DNA from: an uncultured Pelagibacteraceae bacterium
Lineage (GTDB): Bacteria > Pseudomonadota > Alphaproteobacteria > Pelagibacterales > Pelagibacteraceae
Reading direction: 5' to 3'
DNA length: 64,000 nt
Assembly: GCA_902604005.1 (NCBI GenBank)
Contig: CACKXH010000001.1
Coordinates: forward strand, 1-64,000
Shown: positions 19,739 to 31,392 of the stretch, one piece after another
Layout of the letters: every line of letters starts with the position of its first letter
Numbering within the stretch: position 1 is the stretch's first letter
The notes under the pieces: model-generated
What the model saw: the letters and a program-made list of their open reading frames with translations, nothing else
What the model was told of the DNA's origin: nothing
Database searches by the model: none
Made by a program: the position numbers and the translations under genes

Positions 19739-20767
19739 ATGAGCAAAAAAAATTTAACCTATAAAAAAAGTGGAGTAAATATTAGTGCAGCAGATAAATT
19801 TGTAAAATTCATAAGTACATTGAATACAAAAGATAAAGGCAAAAAAAAGTTCAATAATATAGGAGGTTTTGGTTCAATATCTGATATTCCATCAAATATA
19901 AAACAACCAAAAATTGTTGCATGTACTGATGGTGTTGGAACTAAAATTGAAATTGCAAATACGCTTAATAAATTTGACACAATTGGAATTGATCTTGTGG
20001 CCATGAGTGTAAATGATTTAATTGTTCAAGGTGCTAAGCCTCTTTTATTCTTAGATTATATATCAATCAATAAAATTGATTCGATTAAACTTAAATCAAT
20101 TATTAATGGTATTGTGAAAGGATGTAAACAATCTGAATGTGAATTAGTTGGGGGTGAAACTGCAGAAATGCCCGGTACTTATGAAAAAGGAAAATTTGAT
20201 ATTGCAGGTTTTGCAGTTGGTGTAGTTGGTAAAAACAAAATTCTAAATAAGAATAAGATTAAAACAAATAATTTAGTTTTAGCAGTTCCATCTAGTGGAC
20301 TTCATTCTAATGGTTATTCATTAGTAAGATATCTTCTTAAACAAAAAAAAATTAATATTAAAAAAAATAAATTTTTAAAAAAAACACTACTAAAACCAAC
20401 TAAAATTTATGTTAAAGAAGTTCTTAAGTTGATTGATAAAGATCTAATTAATGGATGTGCAAATATTACAGGAGGTGGATTAGCAGATAATATTAAAAGA
20501 GTTATTCCCAAAAGTTTGGTAGCAGAAATTAATTTAGATAAAATTAAGACATCCCAAATTTTTAAGTGGCTAAAAAAAAATTCAATATCTGATAAAGAAA
20601 TGCTTAAAACTTTTAATTGTGGAGTTGGATTTTGTTTAATAATTAATCCAAAAAATTTCATAAAAGTTAAGAAATACTTCTCTAGAGAATTTAAACCTTA
20701 TATAATTGGAAAAATTTCTCGTGGAAAAAATAAAGTTGAGTTAAATGGCAATATTAACTGGATCTAA
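19739..20767 (+). CDS. purM: phosphoribosylformylglycinamidine cyclo-ligase
   Basis: GGFGSISDIP, ACTDGVGTKIEIA, GIDLVAMSVNDLIVQGAKPLLFLDY, GGETAEMPG. Confidence 0.96.
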   Translation: MSKKNLTYKKSGVNISAADKFVKFISTLNTKDKGKKKFNNIGGFGSISDIPSNIKQPKIVACTDGVGTKIEIANTLNKFDTIGIDLVAMSVNDLIVQGAKPLLFLDYISINKIDSIKLKSIINGIVKGCKQSECELVGGETAEMPGTYEKGKFDIAGFAVGVVGKNKILNKNKIKTNNLVLAVPSSGLHSNGYSLVRYLLKQKKINIKKNKFLKKTLLKPTKIYVKEVLKLIDKDLINGCANITGGGLADNIKRVIPKSLVAEINLDKIKTSQIFKWLKKNSISDKEMLKTFNCGVGFCLIINPKNFIKVKKYFSREFKPYIIGKISRGKNKVELNGNINWI

Positions 20768-21326
20768 TAAAATAAAAACTGCAGTTTTTATTTCAGGTAC
20801 TGGAAGTAATCTAAAATCTCTCATAAAGTTTTCCAATTTAAAAAAATCACCTATTACAATAAAACTTATTATTTCAGACAATCCTAAAGCAAAAGGTTTA
20901 ATCTATGGAAAAATTTTTAAGATAAAAAAGAAAGTATTTAATTTTAAAAACAAAAGTGTAGCTGAAAAAAAAATTCTTTTAGAAATTAATAAAAATAAAA
21001 TAAAACTCATCTGTCTTGCTGGTTTTATGAAAATTATATCTAAAAATTTTATTAAAAACTTTAAAGGTAAAATATTAAATATTCATCCTTCTCTTCTTCC
21101 AAAATACAAAGGTCTGAATACGCACAATAGAGCCATCATAAATAAAGAAAAATTCTCTGGATGTACAGTTCATTTAGTTAATTCAAGATTAGACTCGGGA
21201 AAGATTATCTTGCAAAAGAAAGTAGAAATAAAAAAAAAAGATACGTCTAAAAGACTTGCAAAAAAAATTTTAGCTGAGGAACATAAATTATATCCTAAGG
21301 CTATTTTAAAAATTTTTAATCTTTAA
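20745..21326 (+). CDS. purN: phosphoribosylglycinamide formyltransferase
   Basis: AVFISGTGSNLKSLI, LAGFMKIIS, LNIHPSLLPKYKGLNTH. Confidence 0.95.
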   Translation: MAILTGSNKIKTAVFISGTGSNLKSLIKFSNLKKSPITIKLIISDNPKAKGLIYGKIFKIKKKVFNFKNKSVAEKKILLEINKNKIKLICLAGFMKIISKNFIKNFKGKILNIHPSLLPKYKGLNTHNRAIINKEKFSGCTVHLVNSRLDSGKIILQKKVEIKKKDTSKRLAKKILAEEHKLYPKAILKIFNL

Positions 21327-21726
21327 AGAAAAAATCTATTTCAATTTTTGCATTTTCAACACTATCTGATCCATGAACTGAATTTTTATCAATAGAAATT
21401 CCATATTTTTTTCTAATAGTTCCCTCTTTAGCATCATTAGGATTTGTTGCACCCATAAGCTCTCTATTTGCAAGAACTGCATTCTCTTTTTCAAGTGTCA
21501 TCACCACTATCGGACCTGACGAAAGATAAGCGCATAGATCATTATAAAAAGGCTTTGTTTCGTGAACTTTATAAAATTTTTCAGCCTCAGATTTTTCTAT
21601 TTGAATTTTTTTTTCTTTAGTAATTATAAATCCTTTATTTTTAAAAATTTCTTTAATTTCATTTTCTAAATTTCGTTCAACAGCATCTGGTTTAATAATT
21701 GATAAAGTTTGTTCTTTATTACTCAT
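21316..21726 (-). CDS. ndk: nucleoside diphosphate kinase
   Basis: TLSIIKPDAVERN, RELMGATNPNDAKEGTIRKKYG, NSVHGSDSVENA. Confidence 0.96.
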   Translation of the reverse strand: MSNKEQTLSIIKPDAVERNLENEIKEIFKNKGFIITKEKKIQIEKSEAEKFYKVHETKPFYNDLCAYLSSGPIVVMTLEKENAVLANRELMGATNPNDAKEGTIRKKYGISIDKNSVHGSDSVENAKIEIDFFFKD

Positions 21727-23203
21727 AATTATCCTCTACTAATTTATTTAGTAATCTCACACCAAATCCAGTAGCTCCACTTGAATTCAGCGCTCCTCCA
21801 TATTTCGAAAACGCCATTCCAGCAATATCCAAATGTGCCCAGGGAGTATTTTTCAAAATAAATCTTTGAAGAAACTGTGCTGCAGTAGTAGAGCCAGCTC
21901 CTCCTACATAATTAATATTTTGCATGTCTGCATTTTTAGAATTAATCAATTTATCATAATTTTTATGCAATGGCATTCTCCAAACTTTTTCATCAACTTT
22001 TTCTCCAGCATTAAAAATCTGTTTTGACAATTTATCATTATTAGAAAATAAACCTGCATATTCTGATCCCAAAGATACGATTATAGCACCGGTTAGGGTT
22101 GCTAAATCTATTATAAATTCAGGATCAAATTTTTTTTCTGTAAAAGTAATTGCATCAGCTAATACTAATCTACCTTCGGCATCAGTATTTAATACTTCAA
22201 TAGTTTTGCCACTATAAGATTTTACGATATCTCCTGGTCTTTGAGCATTACCACCTGGCATGTTTTCAACTAAACCAACAACTCCTATAGCATTAATTTT
22301 AGCTTTTCGGATTGCAAAATTTTTCATTAGTCCAACAACTACTGCTGATCCAGCCATATCATAAGTCATGTCTTCCATAAATTTGGCTGGCTTTAGTGAA
22401 ATTCCACCCGTATCAAAACATACCCCTTTACCGATGAATGCCATAGGTTTTTTATTTTTATTATTTCCTTTCCACTCTATTGTTACTATATAAGACCCTC
22501 TTATACTTCCTTGACCAACGCCTAAAAGAGCATTCATTCCTAGTTTTTTTAATTTTTTTTTGTCATAAATTGTAACTTTAAGTCCAAATTTTCTTAAACT
22601 ACTCAATCTCTTAGCATATTCATCTGGGTGAAGAATATTTCCAGGTTCTGAGACAAGATCTTTAGTAAAATTAGTCCCTTCAATTAAAGAGTCAAATCTT
22701 CTATTCTTATTAAAATCTTTAAAATATTTTTTTGTAGAAATATTTATTTCAAAAGTTTTAGATTTTTTTTTTGTTATGTATTTATTAAATTCATATGATT
22801 TCAGTTTTAAACCATGCAAAAACTCATTTAGAAAATACTTATTTTTAGAAGAAGAATCTTTGATATTATTTTCTAGTAATGTTGAATTTAAAATTGAATT
22901 AGAATTAATAAATTCATAAAATTCAGCACCTTTTTTTTCATTTTCAAGAGATGATTGATCATTCTTAATTTTTACCAGGATTATTTTTTGATCAGAATTG
23001 ATATTAAATAATAAAATATTTTTTCCTTTAGAGTTTTGAAATTTGATGGTTTTATTGATTAAATTGGCCTGAGAACTAATTGAAAGTTTGCTTAAACCCC
23101 TAATTCTAAAATTTTCGTCTGTAAACAAAACGTAATTTCTTATATTTTTTTCCTTAAAGTTCTTTTTGAAGCTTATTTTTGTTGCCATAATTTTTTTATT
23201 CAA
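21719..23203 (-). CDS. pepA: leucyl aminopeptidase (M17); likely start at 23188
   Basis: GKGVCFDTGGISLKPA, VVGLVENMPGGNAQRPGDIV, NTDAEGRLVLADA. Confidence 0.94.
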   Translation of the reverse strand: MNKKIMATKISFKKNFKEKNIRNYVLFTDENFRIRGLSKLSISSQANLINKTIKFQNSKGKNILLFNINSDQKIILVKIKNDQSSLENEKKGAEFYEFINSNSILNSTLLENNIKDSSSKNKYFLNEFLHGLKLKSYEFNKYITKKKSKTFEINISTKKYFKDFNKNRRFDSLIEGTNFTKDLVSEPGNILHPDEYAKRLSSLRKFGLKVTIYDKKKLKKLGMNALLGVGQGSIRGSYIVTIEWKGNNKNKKPMAFIGKGVCFDTGGISLKPAKFMEDMTYDMAGSAVVVGLMKNFAIRKAKINAIGVVGLVENMPGGNAQRPGDIVKSYSGKTIEVLNTDAEGRLVLADAITFTEKKFDPEFIIDLATLTGAIIVSLGSEYAGLFSNNDKLSKQIFNAGEKVDEKVWRMPLHKNYDKLINSKNADMQNINYVGGAGSTTAAQFLQRFILKNTPWAHLDIAGMAFSKYGGALNSSGATGFGVRLLNKLVEDNYE

Positions 23204-23248
23204 TCTATGAGTGAAAGTGCTATATAAGCTTAATAACTATTAAATTCA

Positions 23249-24367
23249 ATGAAAAAAATTATATTTAACAACCTATTTAAAGAAATAGTTCTTTTTTTTA
23301 TGGCCTGCTCTATTACTTTAACTTTGATTGTTTGGATACTTCAGGCAGTAAACTTTTTGGATATAGTATCTGAAGATGGTCATAGTCTAGGTACGTATTT
23401 CATGTATTCATTCATGAATTTACCCAAAATATTTAATAAACTTTTACTTCTCTCATTTTTCTTATCTTTGTTTTATATTTTAACTGTCTATGAAGACAGA
23501 AATCAAACTCTAATATTTTGGATAAATGGGATCAGTAAATCTCAATTTTTAAATAGCTTAATATATCTGTCTTTTTTATTTTTAATATTTTCTTTTCTAC
23601 TCTCTTTTTTCATAGTTCCTTTTACTCAAGACAAAGCGAGATCATTTATTAGAAGTTCAAGTTTAGAATTTTTTCCCTCTCTAATAAAACCAAAAAAATT
23701 TATTGACACAGTTGAAAATCTCACAATTTTTCTTGATGAAAAGAATGAAGATAGTCTTAAAAATATTATTATTAAAGATTCTGATAGTAATAGTTCTCAG
23801 TTAATTATTGCAAAAAAAGGATTTATTTCCAGTAATGCAAACAACAAATATCTTAACCTTAAAGAAGGAATTATTATTAATTATGGAAATGAAAATTTAA
23901 CATCTTTTAATTTTGAAAAGACAAGATTGAATCTAAATAACTACAATACCAAAACAACTGTAACTCCAAAAATTCAAGAGACAAAAAGTCAAACAATTGT
24001 TCAATGTATTAAATTACTATATTTTGATGAAAACATAATTAAAAGAATTGAAAATTTAAAATGTGAAAAAAATATATTAAAAAATTTAAAACAAGAAATA
24101 TATAAAAGAGTTTTTTTGCCACTTTATATTCCTTTGATTTGTATAATTGCTTGTTTCCTTATTCTTAAGTCGAGTTCAAATACTGGTTACAAAACCCTTA
24201 AATACAAAGTTTTTTTATTTGGAATTTGTTTTGTTGTATTCTCGCAAATTTCGATCAATATGGTTAGCTTAAGTAATTTTTTTAGTATCGCAACTATTTT
24301 AATCCCTTTAGTATTGTCTATGTTAATTTACTTTTTTTTTATAATTAAGATGAAAGGTGAAAGTTAA
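23249..24367 (+). CDS. lptF: LPS export permease LptF
   Basis: YjgP/YjgQ-type N-terminus FKEIVLFFMACSITLTLIVWILQAVNFLDIV, six-TM pattern; followed by lptG, lptD. Confidence 0.85.
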   Translation: MKKIIFNNLFKEIVLFFMACSITLTLIVWILQAVNFLDIVSEDGHSLGTYFMYSFMNLPKIFNKLLLLSFFLSLFYILTVYEDRNQTLIFWINGISKSQFLNSLIYLSFLFLIFSFLLSFFIVPFTQDKARSFIRSSSLEFFPSLIKPKKFIDTVENLTIFLDEKNEDSLKNIIIKDSDSNSSQLIIAKKGFISSNANNKYLNLKEGIIINYGNENLTSFNFEKTRLNLNNYNTKTTVTPKIQETKSQTIVQCIKLLYFDENIIKRIENLKCEKNILKNLKQEIYKRVFLPLYIPLICIIACFLILKSSSNTGYKTLKYKVFLFGICFVVFSQISINMVSLSNFFSIATILIPLVLSMLIYFFFIIKMKGES

Positions 24368-25451
24368 AATGTTTTTTAAAGTTTACCAGAAATATCTTAT
24401 AAAAGAATTTTTAGTCACATCTATTAAAATAACTTTTATTTTTTTTATTCTTGGTTTTATAATGGGTATTTTAGAAGAGTTAAATTTTTTTTCTGAATAT
24501 GATGTAAATTATTATTTTCCAATCTACTTAGTGCTTTTAAATGTGCCTTCACTTTTATACGAAATATTTCCTTTTATTTTTTTACTCACATCACAATTTT
24601 TCTTTATCAAATTATTAGAAAAAGGAGAGTTAAACACTTTTAAAAATAATGGACTTTCAAATTTTAAAATTCTGAAATTAACAACTTTGGTTTCTTTTCT
24701 GCTTGGATTATTTATTATTATTATATTTTATAATTTTTCCGCAATTTTAAAATTTAAATATTTGGATATTAAAAAAGATTATACTAAAGATAATAAATAT
24801 TTAGCAACAGTTACAGAAAATGGCTTATGGATTAAAGATGAAATTAATGATGAAATTAATTTTATAAATGCAAAAAATTTTACTTTTAACACTTTAAATG
24901 AAATTGATATTATTCAATTGAATAATAAATTTGAATTTGTCAAAAATATTAGATCTAAAAGCGCTCAAATAGAAAATAACTCTTGGATTTTATATGACTC
25001 AAAAATTATTTATAAATCAAATGAAGTTGTTGAAAAAGACAAACTAGATTTTAAATCAAATTTTAATTATAAAGAAATAAACAATTTATTTTCTAATTTA
25101 TCGTCTTTGACTATTTGGAATTTATTTGAATTGAAGAAAAATTATAATTCAATAAATTATTCAACCACTGAAATTGATTACCATCTCCAAAAAGTTGTGG
25201 CTTATCCAATTTTAATTACAATAATTACGCTTATGGCCTCTATTTTAATGTTAAATATTAATTATAAAAAACCTAGAGTTTTCTTAATTATAATTGGAAT
25301 ATTACTATCAGTTACAATTTATTATATTAATTTTTTCTTTGGAACTTTAGGTAAAAATGAAAAAATACCCCTATTAGTTTCTATCTGGACACCAATAATA
25401 ATCTTAACAATATTCTCTATAATGGGAATGATTAGAATTAATGAAAAATAA
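24357..25451 (+). CDS. lptG: LPS export permease LptG
   Basis: YLIKEFLVTSIKITFIFFILGFIMGILEELN; second permease in tandem with lptF. Confidence 0.85.
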   Translation: MKVKMFFKVYQKYLIKEFLVTSIKITFIFFILGFIMGILEELNFFSEYDVNYYFPIYLVLLNVPSLLYEIFPFIFLLTSQFFFIKLLEKGELNTFKNNGLSNFKILKLTTLVSFLLGLFIIIIFYNFSAILKFKYLDIKKDYTKDNKYLATVTENGLWIKDEINDEINFINAKNFTFNTLNEIDIIQLNNKFEFVKNIRSKSAQIENNSWILYDSKIIYKSNEVVEKDKLDFKSNFNYKEINNLFSNLSSLTIWNLFELKKNYNSINYSTTEIDYHLQKVVAYPILITIITLMASILMLNINYKKPRVFLIIIGILLSVTIYYINFFFGTLGKNEKIPLLVSIWTPIIILTIFSIMGMIRINEK

Positions 25452-27816
25452 TTTCAAAACATTAATTTTGATTTTTATTATCAACGTATTTCAATCAAAC
25501 TTATTTGCTTCAGAAGAATTTTTTTTTGAAAGTAAATCAATTGAATTAGAAAAAACAAAAAATATATTGTTAGCAAAAGATGGTGTGACAGTTACCACAA
25601 ATGATGGATTACTAATTAATGCTAAAGAATCTATTTATGATAGAAATTTTAAAATATTAGATTTAATCGATAATGTAAAAATTATAGATCAGATACAAAA
25701 AATACAAATTGAAAGTCAAAAAATTACTTATGAGAAAAAATTAGAAAAAATTTTTTCTGATAACCTCACTAAAATTGAGATAAACAACTCTCACCTAATC
25801 AATGGAAAAAATATTACTTTTTTAAGGAATGATTTAATAATTTTCTCTGATGAAATTACTACAATAAAAGATCAAAATGGCAATACATTGGAAGTGAATG
25901 GATTTAATTATTCTTTAAAAAATAAATTATTAAAAACTGAAAAACTAAGATTTTTAGACAATCAATCAAATGAATATAAATCTAATAACTCATTCATTGA
26001 TTTAAATAATAACGAAATTGCAGCAAAAGATATTCAAATTTATTTTGCTGAAGGAGAAATGGGAAAAGATGCAAGACTAAAAGGTAGCTCAATGATTAGT
26101 AAAGATGATATTACCACTATTAATAATGGAATTTTTACTACTTGTAAAATTAGAGATGATTGCCCACCTTGGACTTTTCAATCAAAAGAAATAAAACACG
26201 ATAAAAAATCAAAAACAATTAATTATAAAAATTCTTGGTTAAAATTATATGACAAACCTGTTTTTTATTTTCCAAAATTTTTTCACCCAGATCCAACTGT
26301 AAAAAGACAATCTGGTTTTCTTATACCATCATTGATAAATTCATCAGTAAATGGTAGTTCAATTCAAATTCCTTACTTTAAGGTAATTTCTGAAAATAAA
26401 GATTTCACTGTTACTCCAAGATTTTTTTTTAATAGTGATGTATTATTGCAAGGTGAATATAGACAAGTTGAAAAGAACACTAAACATTCTTCTGATTTTA
26501 GTTTAAAAAAATTAGATAATAATTCAAAATCACATTTTTTTACTAATACCAGCCATAATTTTGAAAGTAGTTTTTTTGATTATTCAAACCTAGAAATTAA
26601 TCTTGAGAAGACAACTAATGATACTTATCTAAAAAGTGATAGTATTATTTCTGAAACAAGAAAAACAGATAATCCAAGTTTACTAAACTCATTTATAAAA
26701 TATAATTCTAACAACGAAACTTTAAAGTTATCTTTAGATATTCAGGCATATGAAGATTTATCTATGGAAAAAAAATCAGATAAATTCCAATATGTTTTTC
26801 CAAATTTTTCACTTTCAAAAATTATTGATACAAATCTTGATGGCAGCTTAAACTATAAACTTTCAGGCTCAAATCAACAGCGTAATACTAATGAAACAAA
26901 AAAATCATTTACAAATGATTTAAACTACAAGTCAAAATCTTATATTTCTAAATATGGTTTTATTTCTACCTATGATGTCCTTTTGAAAAATACAACTAAT
27001 GGAGGAAAAAATACCTCAAATGATAAAACTGAAACAGAAAATTATTCATCTATAATTATGACATCAACCCTACCTTTAAAAAAAGAAAATACAAATTTTA
27101 TAAATAGTTTAATTCCAAAAATGTCTTTTAGGTATAACCCCTCAAGTAACAAGGAAATGAGTGATCTAGATAGGAAAATAGATATAACTAATATTTTTTC
27201 AAATAATAGATTAGGTCTTAGCAAGTCTTTTGAAGGTGGACAATCAATAACCCTTGGGTTTGATTATAAATTGCAAGATAAAGAGAATAAAGATCTTTTG
27301 GATTTCAGCTTAGGTCAAATTTTTAGAGATAGAAATAATAAAAGATTACCAATTAAATCTAAAATGCAGAACAAATCCTCAGATATTGTTGGTAAATTTG
27401 ATTTTTATGCAAGTGATAACTTTAAATTGAAATATGATTTTTCAGCAGATAACAATTTGAAAACATTGAATTACAATAAAGTTGAAGGAGAATTTAAAGT
27501 CAATAATTTTATTACTTCTTTTGATTTCCTAGAAGAAAACAATGAAATTGGTTCTGATAGTTATTTAACAAATGATTTAAAATTAAATCTTAATAATAAT
27601 AATTCTTTAGCATTTTCTACTAGAAGAAATAGAAAAATAAACCTTACTGAATTTTATAATTTAATTTATGAATATAAAAATGACTGTCTAGTTGCAGCAA
27701 TAGAATATAACAAAAATTACTATCAGGATAGAGAGCTCCAACCAGGTGAAGAAATATTTTTTAAATTAACCATAACTCCCTTTTCATCAATAAGTTCACC
27801 TAATCTCAAAAAATGA
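25441..27816 (+). CDS. lptD: LPS assembly outer membrane protein LptD
   Basis: LptA-like N-terminus, CKIRDDCPPWTFQSKEIKHDKKSKTINYKNSWLKLYDKPVFYFPKFFHPDPTVKRQSGFLIP. Confidence 0.92.
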   Translation: MKNNFKTLILIFIINVFQSNLFASEEFFFESKSIELEKTKNILLAKDGVTVTTNDGLLINAKESIYDRNFKILDLIDNVKIIDQIQKIQIESQKITYEKKLEKIFSDNLTKIEINNSHLINGKNITFLRNDLIIFSDEITTIKDQNGNTLEVNGFNYSLKNKLLKTEKLRFLDNQSNEYKSNNSFIDLNNNEIAAKDIQIYFAEGEMGKDARLKGSSMISKDDITTINNGIFTTCKIRDDCPPWTFQSKEIKHDKKSKTINYKNSWLKLYDKPVFYFPKFFHPDPTVKRQSGFLIPSLINSSVNGSSIQIPYFKVISENKDFTVTPRFFFNSDVLLQGEYRQVEKNTKHSSDFSLKKLDNNSKSHFFTNTSHNFESSFFDYSNLEINLEKTTNDTYLKSDSIISETRKTDNPSLLNSFIKYNSNNETLKLSLDIQAYEDLSMEKKSDKFQYVFPNFSLSKIIDTNLDGSLNYKLSGSNQQRNTNETKKSFTNDLNYKSKSYISKYGFISTYDVLLKNTTNGGKNTSNDKTETENYSSIIMTSTLPLKKENTNFINSLIPKMSFRYNPSSNKEMSDLDRKIDITNIFSNNRLGLSKSFEGGQSITLGFDYKLQDKENKDLLDFSLGQIFRDRNNKRLPIKSKMQNKSSDIVGKFDFYASDNFKLKYDFSADNNLKTLNYNKVEGEFKVNNFITSFDFLEENNEIGSDSYLTNDLKLNLNNNNSLAFSTRRNRKINLTEFYNLIYEYKNDCLVAAIEYNKNYYQDRELQPGEEIFFKLTITPFSSISSPNLKK

Positions 27817-28754
27817 AAAAAATTTTATATATAGTTTTAATAATAATATTAAATTCAAAATCGATTGCGGTTGGAAATGAATTAAAAATAATATTTAAAG
27901 TCAACGATACAATAATAACAAATTATGATATAGACAAAGAAGCAAACTATCTTAAATCATTGAATAAGAATATAAAAACGTTTGATCAAAAAAAGATTAT
28001 TGAAACAGCTCAAAATTCGTTAATTAGAGAAAAAATAAAAAAAGATGAAATTGATAAATTATATGATGTTGATTATGAAAAAGCCGTGAATTCAAAAGAA
28101 TTAGATTTGGTGGTTAAAAATTTTGGAATGAGTCTAGGTTTTAACACTAATGAAGAGTTTGAGAATTATCTCTTAAATAATAGAATAGATATATTTGATC
28201 TTAAAATAAAATTCGTAATTGAACAAACTTGGAATAAATTAATAGTAGATAAATTTCTGAACTTAATAAAAGTAGATGAAAAAGAAATTGAAAAAAAAGT
28301 TGACTTTTTTATGAATAACAATTCTGAACAACTAAGTTTTAATTTATCTGAGATTATTTTTTTAGAAAAAAAAAAAGAAGATAATGAAAAAAAATATCAA
28401 GAAATTCTAGATTCTATAAATAATATTGGATTTAAAGATACTGCGATAATACACAGCATAGCAGATAGTTCTAAGTTTGGAGGTGAAATAGGATGGATAA
28501 ATCAAAATCAAATTTCTAATGAAATCTTTAAGTTCGTTGAAAATTTAGATGAAGGAAACTTTACAAAACCAATTAATACTGCAGCCGGTATTCTTTTATT
28601 AAAATTAAATAAAAAAAAATTAGTTTCATCAAGTATAGATAGGCAAAAAGAAATAGATAAACTCATAATAGCTGAAAAAAATAGAAAGCTTAATGAATAT
28701 TCAATAATTCATTTTAAACAATTAGAAAATAAATCTTATGTCAAAAAATTTTAA
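27813..28754 (+). CDS. surA: SurA-like periplasmic chaperone/PPIase
   Basis: IIFKVNDTIITNYDIDKEANYL, parvulin-like SKFGGEIGWINQNQIS; between lptD and pdxA. Confidence 0.85.
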   Translation: MKKILYIVLIIILNSKSIAVGNELKIIFKVNDTIITNYDIDKEANYLKSLNKNIKTFDQKKIIETAQNSLIREKIKKDEIDKLYDVDYEKAVNSKELDLVVKNFGMSLGFNTNEEFENYLLNNRIDIFDLKIKFVIEQTWNKLIVDKFLNLIKVDEKEIEKKVDFFMNNNSEQLSFNLSEIIFLEKKKEDNEKKYQEILDSINNIGFKDTAIIHSIADSSKFGGEIGWINQNQISNEIFKFVENLDEGNFTKPINTAAGILLLKLNKKKLVSSSIDRQKEIDKLIIAEKNRKLNEYSIIHFKQLENKSYVKKF

Positions 28755-29685
28755 ACCAATCTTAGTAGTTGCAGGTGATCCTAAAAGTATTTTTTTAGAA
28801 ATATATTTCAAATCATTAAGATTAAAAAAAATTTCAAATCCTCTTATTTTAATTATAAATGAAAAAATTCTTATTGATCAAATGAAAATCCTTAATCAAA
28901 AATTTCGATTAAATGAATTAAAAAATACCAAAACTGATTTTAAAAAATTAAATAATAAAATGATTAATTTTATTAATGTTCCTTTAAATTCAAAAAATAA
29001 CAATGATTATATAAAGAGATGTTTTGAATTAGCTGTAAGACTTTTGAAGAAAAATAAAAAACTACAACTTCTAAATGGACCAATTAATAAAAAAAGATTT
29101 TTTAAAGGAAAATACCCAGGTGTAACTGAATATCTTGGTTCTAAAACTAAAAAAATTAAAGATGTTGTAATGCTTATTTTTAATAGAAAGCTATCAGTCA
29201 GTCCAATTACAACTCACGTTCCATTAAAAGAAGTGCATTTATTCATTTCAAAAAAAAAAATTATTAATCATGTGAAGTTAATTAATGAATTCTATAAAAA
29301 AAAATTTAAAATAAAACCTAAAATTGCTCTGACAGGGTTAAATCCTCACTGTGAAAGTAATTTTAAATCGAGTGAAGAAAAAAAAATAATAATTCCTGCG
29401 ATGAAATATCTAATAAAACAAAAATATAATGTTTTTGGTCCATTTCCAGCAGACACAATCTTTCTTAAAAATAATTTAGTTAAATTTGATGTCATTGTTG
29501 GGATGTATCATGATCAGGTTTTAGGTCCCATGAAATCAATATTTGAATTTAATGCCATTAACATAACTCTAGGTTTGCCTTTTAATAGAGTTTCACCTGA
29601 TCATGGTCCTAATGAAAGAATGTTTGGCCAAAATAAATCTAATCCAAACAGTTTAATAAAAGCCTTAAAATTTTTAGATAATTAA
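28738..29685 (+). CDS. pdxA: 4-hydroxythreonine-4-phosphate dehydrogenase
   Basis: LTGLNPHCES, GPFPADTIF, GMYHDQVLGPMK, GLPFNRVSPDHG. Confidence 0.93.
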   Translation: MSKNFKPILVVAGDPKSIFLEIYFKSLRLKKISNPLILIINEKILIDQMKILNQKFRLNELKNTKTDFKKLNNKMINFINVPLNSKNNNDYIKRCFELAVRLLKKNKKLQLLNGPINKKRFFKGKYPGVTEYLGSKTKKIKDVVMLIFNRKLSVSPITTHVPLKEVHLFISKKKIINHVKLINEFYKKKFKIKPKIALTGLNPHCESNFKSSEEKKIIIPAMKYLIKQKYNVFGPFPADTIFLKNNLVKFDVIVGMYHDQVLGPMKSIFEFNAINITLGLPFNRVSPDHGPNERMFGQNKSNPNSLIKALKFLDN

Positions 29686-30474
29686 GTGCAAGTAAAACCA
29701 AAAAAAAGTCTTGGTCAAAATTTTCTTATAGATAATAATATAATAGAAAAAATTTCCACAATCACAGAAATAACAAATAAAGAAATTTTAGAAGTCGGTC
29801 CTGGAACAGGAAATTTAACTTCTTTTTTGTTAAAAAAAAAACCTAAAAAATTTTATGCCATAGAAAAAGATAAAAATTTATACTCTTTACTAGTGTCTAA
29901 ATTTAAAAATAAAATTGAAATTAAAAATCTTGATGTGCTCAAAACTGATTTAAATAAAATTTCTAAGAAAAAATTAATTGTTTTTGGTAATCTTCCCTAC
30001 AATATTTCTACAGAAATAATTTGTAATTGGATAACAAGTTATAAAAAAGAAGCCTGGTTTGATGAGTTAATTTTAATGTTTCAGAAAGAAGTTGCTGAAA
30101 GAATTATTGCTGAGGAAAATACATCAAATTATGGCAGGTTGTCAATTTTATGTAAATGGAGATTAAATATAAAAAAAGTTTTTGATATAAGTCCAAATTG
30201 TTTTTTTCCTAGACCAAAAATTGAAAGTTCAGTTTTACATTTTACATTAAAAAAAGATTATGAATTATTAAAAAATCCAAAAGATTTAGAATTTTTAACT
30301 CGTATTTTTTTTAACCAAAGAAGAAAAATGATAAAAAATCCGATGAGGCAATTATTTAATAATTATCCTCAAATTTCTCAAAAATTGAATTTAGATTTAA
30401 ATATGAGACCTCAAAACTTATCTCTTAATCAGTATTTTAAATTAGTTAAAGAATATGAAAAATTAAGAAGTTAG
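29686..30474 (+). CDS. rsmA: 16S rRNA dimethyladenosine transferase (GTG start)
   Basis: [43 protein letters not shown]. Confidence 0.95.
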   Translation: MQVKPKKSLGQNFLIDNNIIEKISTITEITNKEILEVGPGTGNLTSFLLKKKPKKFYAIEKDKNLYSLLVSKFKNKIEIKNLDVLKTDLNKISKKKLIVFGNLPYNISTEIICNWITSYKKEAWFDELILMFQKEVAERIIAEENTSNYGRLSILCKWRLNIKKVFDISPNCFFPRPKIESSVLHFTLKKDYELLKNPKDLEFLTRIFFNQRRKMIKNPMRQLFNNYPQISQKLNLDLNMRPQNLSLNQYFKLVKEYEKLRS

Positions 30475-31095
30475 TTTTTCTACATGAGATCTAATAAAAT
30501 TTTTATCATATGACTTAGGAGTATTATTAATTTCATTATCAATTAAATTTTTAATTTTTTGATAACATTTTTCCAGATCATCATTAATTATTACATAGTC
30601 ATAGTTTATCCAATGAAGGACGTCTCTACTAAATTCTTTCATTCTTTCGTCTACAATTAATTTATCTTTCATATCTCTGTTTGAAAGTCTTTCAAATAAT
30701 ATTTCTTTACTTGGAGGTAAAATAAAAAATGTTATTAGTTTAAAATCTAGTTTTTTATTTTTGATTTGATCTGCTCCTTGCCAGTCAATATCAAAAATAA
30801 CATTCTCACCATTTTTTAATCTTTTTATAACTGGTGATTTGGTCGTTCCATATAAATTGTTAAAAACTTTTGCATACTCTAAGAATTCGTCGTTTTTTAT
30901 TAATTCATTAAATTCTGTCTCATCAACAAAATAATAATCTTTATTTTTGGTTTCTTTTTCTCTAGGTTTTCTTGTGGTGTGTGAGATTGAAATATTAAAA
31001 TTATTTCTTTCAGATAAAAGTTTTACCAGAGTAGTTTTGCCAGCCCCGGATGGGGATGATAAAATTACCATTATCCCATCTTTTTTTAAGAACAT
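30463..31095 (-). CDS. gmk: guanylate kinase
   Basis: [43 protein letters not shown]. Confidence 0.96.
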   Translation of the reverse strand: MFLKKDGIMVILSSPSGAGKTTLVKLLSERNNFNISISHTTRKPREKETKNKDYYFVDETEFNELIKNDEFLEYAKVFNNLYGTTKSPVIKRLKNGENVIFDIDWQGADQIKNKKLDFKLITFFILPPSKEILFERLSNRDMKDKLIVDERMKEFSRDVLHWINYDYVIINDDLEKCYQKIKNLIDNEINNTPKSYDKNFIRSHVEKLTS

Positions 31096-31104
31096 TAAAT
31101 AAAA

Positions 31105-31344
31105 TTAATTTCTTTTTCCTTCTATAAACTTAACAGCATCTCCAACTGTCAAGATTTTCTCTGCTTCACTGTCAGAGATTTCAGAACCAAACTCTTCTTC
31201 AAATGCCATTACTAATTCTACTGTATCTAAACTATCAGCTCCTAAATCATCTATAAAACTAGACTCTTCTGTCACTTTAGCTTCATCAATACCTAAATGA
31301 TCAGCTACTATTTTTTTTACTTTACTTGAAATATCGTCAGACAT
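31105..31344 (-). CDS. acpP: acyl carrier protein
   Basis: [22 protein letters not shown]. Confidence 0.97.
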   Translation of the reverse strand: MSDDISSKVKKIVADHLGIDEAKVTEESSFIDDLGADSLDTVELVMAFEEEFGSEISDSEAEKILTVGDAVKFIEGKRN

Positions 31345-31392
31345 ATTAATCCTTTTTGTTATAATTCGTTAATAGTTGAAATTGGTTTTTTG